A DNA stretch of 64,000 nt from Adenophora triphylla var. japonica (Eukaryota > Streptophyta > Magnoliopsida > Asterales > Campanulaceae), in contig JAFEMH010000987.1 of assembly GCA_022495995.1 (NCBI GenBank), forward strand, positions 1-64,000, given 5' to 3'. This document shows positions 22,143 to 31,902 of this stretch, piece after piece. The number at the start of each line of letters is the position of its first letter. The first letter of the stretch is position 1. Position numbers and translations under genes: made by a program. Below the pieces are notes generated by a model. The model was not told the DNA's origin, ran no database searches, and saw nothing but the letters and a program-made list of their open reading frames with translations.

Positions 22143-24764
22143 CTAGGCCTCCGATTCTTCTTCTTCCTCATCACTGCTTAGCTCATAAATGCTAGCCTCC
22201 CTCATCAAGTCCTCCTGGTCGCTCACGTCAGACAGATGGACATTATCGTGCCCATACTCAGCCAGCTGCTCCAGAATGTCAGCATTGGGTCCCCGCCCCC
22301 GAGGCATGGCACTGGAAGAGTACTCCGAGGCCGATGAGGTAGACGCCGCGCCCCCGACATGTCTTCTCTTACGCCCGGGCTCCTGTGCGTCCGCTGCCGC
22401 CTTTGAAGTGCAGGCCAGCTTCCTCAGAAGGGACCGGCACATGTCTTTCCAGCCCCTGTTCTGCCTGACCAATCTGTCATAGGTGCGAGCTGGAACCTGA
22501 GAAAAAGAGGAGAAAAATCTCAAAAAAATCTCAGAATTGCAAAAAGCAAAGAAAGCTAAAAAAGGGAAAGACCCTAAAAAAAAAGTATACTTACAGTGCT
22601 GTCAGGCGGCAGGGTATACTGGGGCTCCCTAGTGTCGGGGACAGGAATCCTCATCCTCCGTGGAACTCCGTGGACCACATATGACAGGTGCGCAGGAGGG
22701 ATCGGCGGGTCAGTAGGCTCATCCTCCCCATATCCCTGAGTGACCGCCAGCTTCATCAGCTTCTGTGGCGTCCTCAGGCGCTGCTCCACAAACACACAGG
22801 CGTAGGGGTATCCATGTCAAAGTACTCGTCGGCGGCAACGCCTGCCTGGTACCTAGCAATCTCATCCGCCTGCCAATCCCTGGGCTGTAGCATCCGTGCT
22901 GGAGGATCATGGGGAGTAATGGCGTCCAATGGAGAGACGTGGCCATGCTGCCTCGAGAAACGGTCCCCCAAATATATGACATCACATGTCAGCCCAGTAA
23001 GCCATCTCCTCTGCCTCGTTGCCTCAATGGCCTCTCCTAGCAAAATCTCCGGATACCTGCCCCAAGGGTAGAAGTCCACTCCGTCGTGCCCATCCCTGTT
23101 GATGACCGGCCTCACCATCTTATAATCAAAAGTGATCCGGGTCTTTCCCGTGAACTTATCCCTCGCATCTCCCCTCTAGCGGATCATAGCAGGAAAGATG
23201 GTGACATCACTCTGTTGGTTCCACGGAAAGAACCTGATCACCTCACAGAACCAGACCTGCATGTTCAAAACATCAAACGGGTCATTTTTTTTTCATAAAA
23301 GTATCAAGACAAGAAAAGAAAGAGAAAAGAAGGAGGGACTACCTCAAGGGCAAATGAAAAGCAGTCCATGGAAGCAGCTTTGTTCCGGCTGTACATGTCC
23401 AAAGAGAAGTAGAGCTCCGGCAATCCGGCCTCTCCCCAAGAGACTGTCCCTATCCCATCTACATCCTCCAAAGAGTCGAGGAGGCTAGTCATGGCCAGTG
23501 TCCCAGAATTAGCAAAGATGGTGACCGACAGCATCAACCACACGAAAGCTCTAGCAAGCTGGTGGGTGGTCACATCGCTAACGGCAAAGTCCCGTATGCA
23601 GTTCTGAACTGCCACCTCGACGTTCCGTGTCTCCATCCCTAGCCCCTTGGGAATCAACTCAAACCCGACCAAAGCTCGAAACACCTCAGCTGTGATGTGG
23701 TCCCTCCAAGTCACAGGCCTCCCAGTGAACTGTAGACCGGTGATAGCCGTGAAATCAGCAGGAGTCACTGTCAACTCTCCCCAGCTCAGATGAAAGCTAT
23801 GAGTGCTATCCCACCATAACTCTGAAAGGGCCTGGACCAAGCCCTTGCTCTTAGAGGTGATATGGATCCCCCTGCCAATAGCCTCAATGAAAAGATCTAG
23901 GCCGGTAGCCCGCACCAGCTGCTTGGGGTTCGCCCCATTCTTCTCGAAATCACGCATCCTTTCCTAAAGCCTGACTGCTATCTCAGAAGGTCCTCTAGAC
24001 TTGTTCTCCTGTAGACAAGCACAACAAAGAAATGCGTCAGTCTTTCGTCTCATTTCAAAAGCATGCATATATTCAAAAAGTGCACATATTTTCAAAAGAA
24101 AAGCATTCATAAAATTTTTTCTAGCATCCTTTGCACGAAAAGACACGTCTTTCATCACTTGAAACACGTCATGTCAAGTCTCATTGCTTTCCTAAAGCAC
24201 AAAATCCCAATTTTCAAAATTCCTTGCACATAAGCATTATTCTTTCAAAAAAAAAATGGCATGCATGAATCCTTTTCATCTTCCAAAATCTTGTTTCTCA
24301 TTGATAATCAAAATTTTGACTTAGTTCTAGCACATGCAAGAACTCCGTCTCACTTTAGACAATTATCATTCTTACTTTATTTTCGAGAAAAAAGTGGGTC
24401 ATTCCCATTATTTTTATCAAATAAATTGCACATGCATGTTCTTAGCCTCATAGGTTAATCATCAATGTCTCAAAATCATTCAAAAATCCTAGGAAAATCC
24501 TAGAAAATTCCTAAAATTCGGGTCAAGCCCTAAATCAATCAAAATTCAATTAAAATCGACGGAATCGAGCCAAATAAGAACGCTTACCCCAACCGATCGC
24601 GGGTTCGTCGATTTGTGCTCTCTTCTCCCCGGATAAAGCTCCGATGGAGGCGTAAGAAAGTCATACTTTCTCTCCGTTCGAACGAGCTCTTTCCTCCTCC
24701 TCCGAGCGGCTTCCGAGATGTTTCTTCTTGCTTGCCTTGGTATAGGATTCCCCTCCGGATCCAT
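22143..24764 (-). pseudogene. element B antisense gene 2, four-exon plant mobile domain gene
   Basis: Four exons with GT-AG borders are seen: 24764-24588, 24008-23343, 23256-22595 and 22496-22143. Junctions are in phase 0. Exon 2 holds the plant mobile domain (HSFHLSWGELTVTPADFTA, ITGLQFTGRPVTWRD); exon 3 is VWFCEVIRFFPW to YLGDRFSRQHG; exon 4 is serine-rich with an acidic end (SSDEEEEESEA). Lesions are a TAG at 23964-23966 in exon 2, another TAG early in exon 3 (IR-stop-RGDA) and a one-base deletion near 22790. The exon count and phases equal those of A's gene. The plant mobile domain is a widespread plant domain, often transposon-borne, with poorly defined function. Confidence 0.75.
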
Positions 24765-24878
24765 TTCAATCGGTAGAAGCAAAGGGAATTGAAGAATTTT
24801 GAAGAAATTCTCTCCCTCCTCTCTCTCTTCCTCGGCTGGAATGGGCGGCAGTAATGCCCAATTGCCCGTTCAAATCTG

Positions 24879-24948
24879 TTTTAAATAATCTGGAAAAAAC
24901 AGACTTCTAGCCGTACGACTTCTTTTGCCTCCATCTCATGCCGCGCGG
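24879..24948 (-). promoter_or_regulatory. CG boxes and TATA-like box of B antisense gene 2
   Basis: CCGTACGA (24911-24918) and CCGCGCGG (24941-24948), each followed on the plus strand by CTTCTTTTGCC or CCTCATTCGC, lie about 22 bp upstream (minus strand) of TTATTTAAAA (24879-24889). The gene starts at 24764. Confidence 0.6.
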
Positions 24949-25154
24949 CCTCATTCGCTATGAGCAGAAATTACAATTTTGCCCTTGGACTTTCCACTTG
25001 GGCCTACAATTCCCGTTATCCTTTAACTAAGATAACACCCTTTTCAGAGGATGTCCCTTATCTCCTAAGCAATTAAGCTTTCTTCCCAGTCGCCTCCGTT
25101 AATTCCGTTATAACGGGATAACGCTAGGTGACAACCTCCGAATTGTCGAAGTCC

Positions 25155-25602
25155 AAACTCAAGATACCTCTATCACGAATAGTGAAGTATGCTCGAGTTC
25201 TTCTTAACTTTAGATACCTCTATCCCGAATAGTGAAGTATGCTAAAGTTTATCTAAACTCAAGATACCTCTATCACGAATAGTGAAGTATGCTCGAGTTC
25301 TTCTTAACTTTAGATACCTCTATCCCGAATAGTGAAGTATGCTAAAGTTTATCTAAACTCAAGATACCTCTATCACGAATAGTGAAGTATGCTCTAGTTC
25401 TTCTTAACTTTAGATATCTCTATCACGAATAGTGAAGTATACTAAAGTTCATCTAAACTTAAGCTACCTCTATCACAGATAGTGACGTACGCTCAAGTTC
25501 TTCTAACTTAAGATACCTCTATCACGAATAGTGAAGTATGCTTAAGTTCTCTAAACTTTAGCTACCTCTATCTCCTCGATAGTGACGTAAGCTCTAGTTT
25601 CT
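25155..25602 (+). repeat. about 50-bp tandem repeat in B 3' UTR
   Basis: There are nine copies of a unit containing TACCTCTATC-n-GAATAGTGAAGTATGCT, alternating CTCAAG and CTTTAG variants, so the higher-order unit is about 100 bp. Divergence rises toward the 3' end. Confidence 0.85.
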
Positions 25603-25603
25603 T

Positions 25604-25745
25604 CAGGTGACAACCTCCATTAATTGTCAATCAGGTGACAACCTCCATTAATTGTCAATCAGGTGACAACCTCCATTAATTGTCAATCAGGTGACAACCT
25701 CCATTAATTGTCAACCAGGTGACAGCCTCCATTAATTGTCAAAAC
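25604..25745 (+). repeat. 28-bp tandem repeat in B 3' UTR
   Basis: There are five head-to-tail copies of a 28-bp unit. Each contains the inverted repeat TGACAA-n-TTGTCA, so each could fold. A single related copy lies near 25127. Confidence 0.9.
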
Positions 25746-26207
25746 TCTCAAGGATCCTAGACATCGTTCCTAACTATCTAGTGATGTTTGAACTACGACC
25801 AAGGCTTGATTATTTCGGGATACGTAGGTAGCCTTTCATAAAAGGTCCAGCCATCCGACAACTTTGGTCACCCTGTTCCTTCGTCACTCATCAGTGATGA
25901 AGTAACCCCTCATAGAGGTCTACATATCTGACCACATCGGTCACTTCTAGCATATCCCCAGTAGGATCAATTGCTTGACCTTTTAGGTCATTTTCTCTTC
26001 TACTTCCCCAGCAAGAGACCAGTTTCTCTTCTCCATTCCTCAGCGGATCTATTCCGAACAATGCCCAGGCTTGATTCCCACTCGGGATACGTAGGTAGCC
26101 TTCCAGAGGTTCAGCCACTCGACCACCTCGGTCTCTCAATCCGTCTCGGCATTCGCCAGATCGGATCCTTTTCTATCGATAACCCCACTCGCCTTGCAAG
26201 TGACGTT
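25746..26207 (+). other. rest of element B 3' UTR
   Basis: It contains two copies of a block with GGATACGTAGGTAGCC (about 25818 and 26086) similar to the 3' UTR of A (53673 and 53898), and several CCCCAGCA(A/G)-like strings. No gene is supported. Confidence 0.5.
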
Positions 26208-26220
26208 GCCGAGGGGCTTC
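26208..26220 (+). other. element B polypurine tract
   Basis: TGCCGAGGGGCTTC-like purine-rich sequence stands directly before the 3' LTR. A has GCCGAGGGGCTAC in the same place. Confidence 0.6.
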
Positions 26221-27948
26221 TGTAAGTACCCAAATCTGGCTCATGCCTTCCGGTTAAATTTCCCGGCAATTTCGGTAAGTTTCCCGGTAATTCCCGGGAC
26301 CTTCCTAGTGTTCCGGAAATATTCCGGAACTGTTCCAAATCATATATGGACTGAAAGGGAAGCTTCCCAATTAAGAAACACGTTTTTCTTAATTGGGAAA
26401 ACTTCTAGAATTTGCCACCTTGCATGGTTCTAGAAACATGCTGAGTCACAAGGGATAATGCCGCACGGCTGCATTAGCTCAAGGTCTCTGGCCGCACGGC
26501 TTCATTGGCCTTATCCAGACTGCCTATAAATAGAGCCCTCCTCTACCCATTTTAACAACAACAACAATACCATCACACATAAATAATACGAAGAAAATCC
26601 TCCCAAGAGCTGCTGGAAGTCCAATAAGATGAAGAAGAAGGCCAAGAAGCTACCTCCCTCCTCCTTGAAGATCCCAAGATCAATTCCTCCTCCTAGCTCC
26701 GTCCAAAGAAGAAGAGGAAGCCATCGGTAACCTCGCATGCCCTAAACTTGCATCCTAATTGCTTTATGTGATCCTAATTGCTCATTGCATTCCATATAAT
26801 TGCTATTATCTTGTTTGGGACTTGGTAGATTAAAGATCATATCTTTATACCCCCTTTCCCCCTTTGCATGCATTAGGCATCCTTTGCCATTAAAGATGTA
26901 ATCTTTTGAATCAAAGGTGCATCCTTTGCACCTAAAAACCCTATTTTTACATAAAAATATCATCTTCATGCATCCTTTGCATATAAAAATCCAATCTTTA
27001 TGATAAAAATGCATCCTTTGCATATGAAATCCTTTTTCAAGCATCCTTTGCATTAAAGATCATATCTTTATCCCAAATTAGCATCCTATGCTTTTCAAAA
27101 TGCAATCTTTATGCATCCTTTGCATATTTAAATCCCAATTTCTTCATAAAAATGCATCCTTTGCATAAAAATCATGTCTTTATGCATCCTTTGCAAATAA
27201 AGATCATTTCTTTAAATCAAATGCATCCTTTGCAACCCAAAAATGTCATCTTTTCACTAAAAATGCCATTTTTACATGCATTCCCCCATGTCCCCATTAG
27301 CAACCTTGGAATGGACCGGTGTAAAAGATCCTATCTTTACATCGTTCCTTCCATAAAGGTTTCATAATTTCTTTAGAAAGGGACAACCTTGAACCCTATA
27401 TCTCCGATTATCACTTAAGATGAGTATGAAGCATCCATATGAGCTCGACCGTCTTAATGTGTAGGATTGATGGGCTAAGGACCCTCCTTTTCTAAAGAAC
27501 CTCATCTTTGACTATAAAGAGAGTCATTCTCTCGATCATGCAAGTCCCGAGGTTAAAAATGCAATGATCACAAGTCCAAGATGAGGACGGGATCATAATC
27601 CCGAATACATAAAATCCAAGAAATCCCGAGCGACAACCAACAAATGGTTTGTACGTCCGGAAGACGACTTGGGACATTCCCTCCCTTATTTTCAAACACA
27701 TGCACACAAGAAAGCACGCAAGCAAGCACGATTAATGGGATCTTGGGAGACTTGTTCCGGCAAGGCACCTTGGGTGAACGACGATCCGTTCTTCCCAAGG
27801 GTAACTTAACCTCCAAACCCATAAAACCTTTTTTTCAAAGTTTTGAGGTAATCAAAATGGCGTGGCGACTCCGTTTTTCAAATTAAACCGGATGTCTTCA
27901 AACTAGCGTGAATTTCCAATAAACAAAAATTTGGGGCACACATTCACA
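26221..27948 (+). repeat. element B 3' LTR
   Basis: The LTR is 1728 bp and matches 9909-11639. Its promoter boxes are CCGCACGG (26461-26468 and 26492-26499) with CTATAAATAG near 26523-26532. The first box is CGTACGG in the 5' copy, so the palindrome core has changed between the two LTRs. Confidence 0.92.
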
Positions 27949-28076
27949 GTTGGTTTTGCACATTTCGTGTTGTTTTGACCGTCCCGGAAGAATCAATATC
28001 TTTGATTGTTGGACCCGTTTCCTTAAATTGTTCGAATTTTGAATTTTGTGCTTATGTGCTTATGTGTTCATTTGTT

Positions 28077-28195
28077 TTCAAAAAAAAATCAAAAAAAAAA
28101 GATTTTTCAAAAAAAAAGATTTAAAAAAAAAAATTCAAAAAAAAAAGATTTTCAAAAAAAAAATTTCAAAAAAAAAAAAAATCATTTTCAAATTT
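28077..28195 (+). repeat. A-rich low-complexity run
   Basis: There are repeated blocks of 8-14 A residues separated by TTC, GATTT or TC, likely expanded by slippage. Confidence 0.85.
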
Positions 28196-28212
28196 TTTGC
28201 ATGCATCATACT

Positions 28213-28500
28213 CTTTAAGACACATATGAAAATTTCTATTTTACTCAGAAAAAGAAGATAGACTGCTTGCACACTACGCGCACTTGGCCTTACACTGCAC
28301 ACTACGTCCTTAACCCGGGGAAATCCCAGTAGCAGCCCGTTTGGCCTTATTACGCCACTCGGTGCGAGCACGGGACTACCCAAACATCCCTTGGAGCCTC
28401 GTGTCGACCATGCACTTGTCCGTGACACACTTTGTCCGAGACCCGGTTGGTTTTTAGTCTGGTCCGTATCATGCCCAGTCTGTGTATACACCTTCCCAGT
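28213..28500 (+). other. conserved leader block (A copy)
   Basis: This is the counterpart of 12194-12500 and 60262-60560. It includes a short ORF at 28226-28261 (MKISILLRKRR). E has the same ten residues followed by one different residue and a stop. Confidence 0.65.
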
Positions 28501-29240
28501 TGAGCCTTAGTCGGCATACCAAGTCAATATCTTTCAGGGACCCTAATCAGTCGAAGTCCTGCCGGTTTTTCGTCACGGACTTTGACCAGATATTGACTGG
28601 CGCCTTGACTTTGACTTTGACTGGCACAACTTATACACTGACCCCCGGTATGACACTGAGTCATCAAGGATTAACAATTATTCCATGTCTAATTACGACT
28701 TAACTGACGACGGGTCAAGATCAATTCTGGACATTTATCAGTCCAAACCATGCCGACTTTTCGTCGAGCCCTCGGACATGATCTTGACCTTTGACGTCAG
28801 CTTTGTCCGTAATTTACATTGAATACTCGTTAAGACTAGATTACTTGCCAGACTTTAGGATCGTTTTTCTTTTCGGTCGGTGGGACCTGCTTGCCCTACG
28901 GAACCCTTGTTCGAGGTTACAGGTTGAGGGTCCGCAGGCGTAGTGATGGGGCCCACTGATCCAGGATTTAGAGTAGTTTGCGAAAAAGAAGAGCAATCTT
29001 TTCCAACCGCTTAGGTTAATAAAACATGTTTTAAGTAAACAAGAACAAATAACTGCATGTTTCATGAGCCCTAAGCCCAAACACCTACCCCCCTTCGTTC
29101 CCAAACATCTGAACCCTCGTGTCTTTCCCCCCGCAGCTCCGTACAAAGCTTGGTTTCGGGCGCCGGGTCACCGTTTGATTAGTTGGGAAGAGTCAAGCGC
29201 ATCATCAGCTTCACCATTTGTTCCGACTCCGGGTTTCAGA

Positions 29241-31276
29241 ATGTCTGCATCAGCTGGTAACAATGGAGATAACACCACTCCACCTCCTGGGACTCCTCAA
29301 ACAGAACAGCAATGGAATCAGTTAGCCGAGCAAATGAGACTGCGACAAGAAGCATAGCTGAATAGCCTTATGGAGGCTATTAGGAGCCATGGTCTAATCG
29401 TCAGTCTCAATTCCGATGGCACTTTTACCGTAAAGAAGGAAGAAAGTCCTCCTCCCACTCTCAACCGTCCTGGATATGTCAAGATGCCACCACAAGACTC
29501 CTATGTCACCACCGCCGGAACTCCTGCCTGTCGACTTACAGGCCAACTAGCCCCCAAACAGCAATTCAAGGTGCTGCCATTCCAACAGCAGTCAGAGATG
29601 GAGCAGTCAGGCATGCCTCAGCAGCCGTCAGGTGTCCCCTCTCAGAGTGATACCGGTCCTGCAGAAATCAGTAAGGGGAATGAAGATTGGGAAACAATGG
29701 AGGAGATGTGGTTAGCCATCAGGGCTCTTGAGGAACGCCAGAATAAACAGCAGGCCTGGATCGAAGAAGCCACACGTCATTTCGGAACATTGGCAATCCC
29801 CCAACTGACTGGGGCTCCCCTGAAGGACAAATATGTGCCTGTTCCCCCGGCTCCTAATACCTCTCGTTGCTCGGCGGAATTCAACCATTTGCTTCCCGAT
29901 GAGCCCAACAGCAAATCTCCCAAGACTAGTTCAACTCAGAGTCATTCTAGCACAGCTCAACCCGAGGTCTCAAATCCACCACCGGCTGTTGAGCACATTT
30001 GGTGGGATATCTGTGACTGCCTCGACTGCCTCGAAAGGGACTATCAAGATTGGATAAATGAAGATCGTCCTCCCAAAAAGAAGAAAGCCTCTTCCCAGCA
30101 AAAGTTGAAAGAAAGGTTCGAAGCCGATGACACCAGTGTAGGTACACTCGGAGAGCCATCCGGAGGGTTCGATTACTACGTACTCTACTCCAGCCAGTCC
30201 TCCCTTCCGTCAGGCCATGCCGCTCCATAGCAAACAAAGGTGGGAAGACCGAAAAGTCCTGCTAACAACAGAGTTCAGACCTTGGGACACCAGAGCACCT
30301 CAGATTTGGGTAATGTTACCACCAGTCAGAAGCCTAATCCCTTGCAGGATCAGTCAAGGTTCAGTCTCCGAACACGTGCCGACAAAGAAAGATCAAAGCC
30401 AGTTTGGCACTCGCACTCAATCAATGTGCTGACCAAGGGCAGCAACCGCCACAAACAGCCTCAACACAACCCTAAGGCTTCAGCGAAGGTTTTACCTCGC
30501 AAGAGAAGGGCAGGAAACGGATGGCTTGATGACTCTCTTTCTCCAGATAAAGACCAAATCTACGATCCTCGACTGTATGGTAGTATGATCACCTTCTGCG
30601 ATGAAGACCTGCCAAGAGGTGCCTCCGGGCACAATGAAGCCCTGTACATCACTCTCCGGCTCAACACCATATCACTCCCTGGAGTATTGGTGGACAACAG
30701 ATCAGCCGTTAACGTCCTTCCCCTCAGCATGATGTGGGCCCTACGCATTGATGAAAGGCACATGATTCCATCTACCCGAACCATCAAGGCCTATGACGGC
30801 ACGTCTCGTCCCATCTTGGGGACGGTGACTCTGGAGCTTTGGTTCGAAACCCAAATGGTGCCAGCAAAATTCCACGTGATGGACATTCAGTCCGAATTCA
30901 CAGCTCTGTTGGGACGCCCTTGGCTACATCACATGAAAGCCATAGCTTCCACTCTTCATCAATGCGTCAAGTTCATTAACCGTCAGGGGGATCTTGAAGT
31001 CATCCGAGGGGACAGTTTCCTCATAGGGAACGAAGCCGAGACAGTCGCCAAGCGTGCCCACAGCCAGACACCGGGGCTACCTCCTTCAAATCGACTAAGG
31101 GACTATCGGGACAACTCTCGCCAGAATCCCTCAGAGTCCGGCGATGCCAACTATGTCAATGCACTTGAGCAGGCAGACCCTGAAGCAGTTCGATACATCA
31201 AGTTCAATTGCCGTTTCCAACATTTGGAGGCCGACTGGAAAGAAACACTGAGCATCGCCATGATGCGGGCACATAA
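29241..31276 (+). pseudogene. element A gag N-terminus and protease (one frame, two stops)
   Basis: One reading frame runs from ATG 29241 (MSASAGNNGD) to the copia insertion at 31276, with TAG at 29355-29357 and 30228-30230. The N-terminal part resembles the start of B's gag (a SLMEAIRSHGLIVSLNSDG stretch against LIDALRRHGVQIVVEPNG). No capsid or zinc finger is visible. The second part carries a retropepsin-like domain: ALYITLRLNTISLPGVLVD followed by NRSAVNVLPLSMM, and LLGRPWLHHM near the end. The usual D-(S/T/N)-G triad reads DNR, so activity is doubtful. After the copia the frame continues at 36471 to a shift near 36688. Confidence 0.8.
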
Positions 31277-31847
31277 TGTTGGGATAGAAGACCAACTGTA
31301 CTAGACATCGGAGCAAAAAGGGTTGGAAATTTCGTCTAAAGTTGCTGAAGGTGAGGGCGGCCGCGCAGGTGGTGAGCGCGACCGCGCACCTGGACCGCAA
31401 GTGATGCTCGGAGAAGTTTATTCCTGCGCGACCGCGCTGAAGGGAGTGAGCGACCGCGCTGGTTGGCCGAGGACGGTGATTGTTTCTCGTTTGCTGAGGG
31501 CGACCGCGCTTATAGTGTGCGCGGCCGCGCTGTTGACGGGGGAGGAAAGTCCTGGGCCGGGTCTTAGACGTAATTTAGGGAATCCTTGTCCATCTAGGGC
31601 TTGGTTTTACTCCCTACTATATATTATAAGTGGTATTCCGCCCCTAGACTTGTTGTAACACATATTTTACATTACATAGTGCAAGATCCTGGCTTGGTAG
31701 TGCCCCCAGACGTAGCCAATCAAATTGGTGAACTGGGTTAACAATTTCTTGTGTTCTTTTCTGTTTTCTTTGATTTCTTGTGCTTGGTTTGTGTGCGATT
31801 ATTATTCTTGTAGGTTTGCTTGGGTGTGGAGGGCCATATTCACAACA
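31277..31847 (+). repeat. element C 5' LTR
   Basis: The LTR is 571 bp, starting TGTTGGGATAG and ending TTCACAACA. It differs from 35900-36470 at three bases (near 31297, 31348 and 31473). Confidence 0.97.
31356..31629 (+). promoter_or_regulatory. GC-rich boxes and TATA region of element C LTR
   Basis: Six cores of the form GCG(A/G)CCGCGC lie between about 31356 and 31531 in an otherwise unremarkable sequence. TATATATTATAAG follows at about 31617-31629. Confidence 0.6.
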
Positions 31848-31849
31848 AC

Positions 31850-31861
31850 TGGTATCAGAGC
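31850..31861 (+). other. element C primer-binding site
   Basis: TGGTATCAGAGC, two bases after the LTR, is the standard plant PBS complementary to the 3' end of initiator methionine tRNA. Confidence 0.95.
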
Positions 31862-31902
31862 TCTTGGTTTAGGATCAAGGGAGTTGTTTCAAGCAATCAA
31901 GA

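Larger units (their letters stand above)
9909..27948 (+). mobile_element. element B: Ty3/gypsy Tat-lineage LTR retrotransposon
   Basis: This is a complete but degenerate element inside the leader of A. Its LTRs (9909-11639 and 26221-27948) start TGTAAGTACCC and end ATTCACA. The flanks carry a perfect 5-bp duplication, GTTGG (9904-9908 and 27949-27953). It has the same plan as A: PBS, leader, gag with capsid and zinc finger, pol with reverse transcriptase, RNase H, archaeal-type RNase H and integrase, paired hairpins, two antisense genes, 3'-UTR tandem repeats and a purine tract. No protease is recognisable. Many stops and frameshifts in pol show that it is dead, although the LTRs differ at only about two dozen positions, so much of the decay may predate its insertion. 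Confidence 0.92.
27954..29240 (+). other. element A leader, part 2
   Basis: This leader resumes after the B insertion. It holds an A-rich low-complexity run (28077-28195), the conserved block (28213-28500), a region with repeated TTGACTTTGACT motifs (about 28595-28625) and a stretch leading to the gag start at 29241. Nothing else coding is supported. Confidence 0.6.

Noticed and set aside
31323..31658. Plus-strand open frame of 111 codons, duplicated at 35946-36281
   Set aside because: Both copies are the same stretch of the copia LTR; GC-rich sequence happens to lack stops.
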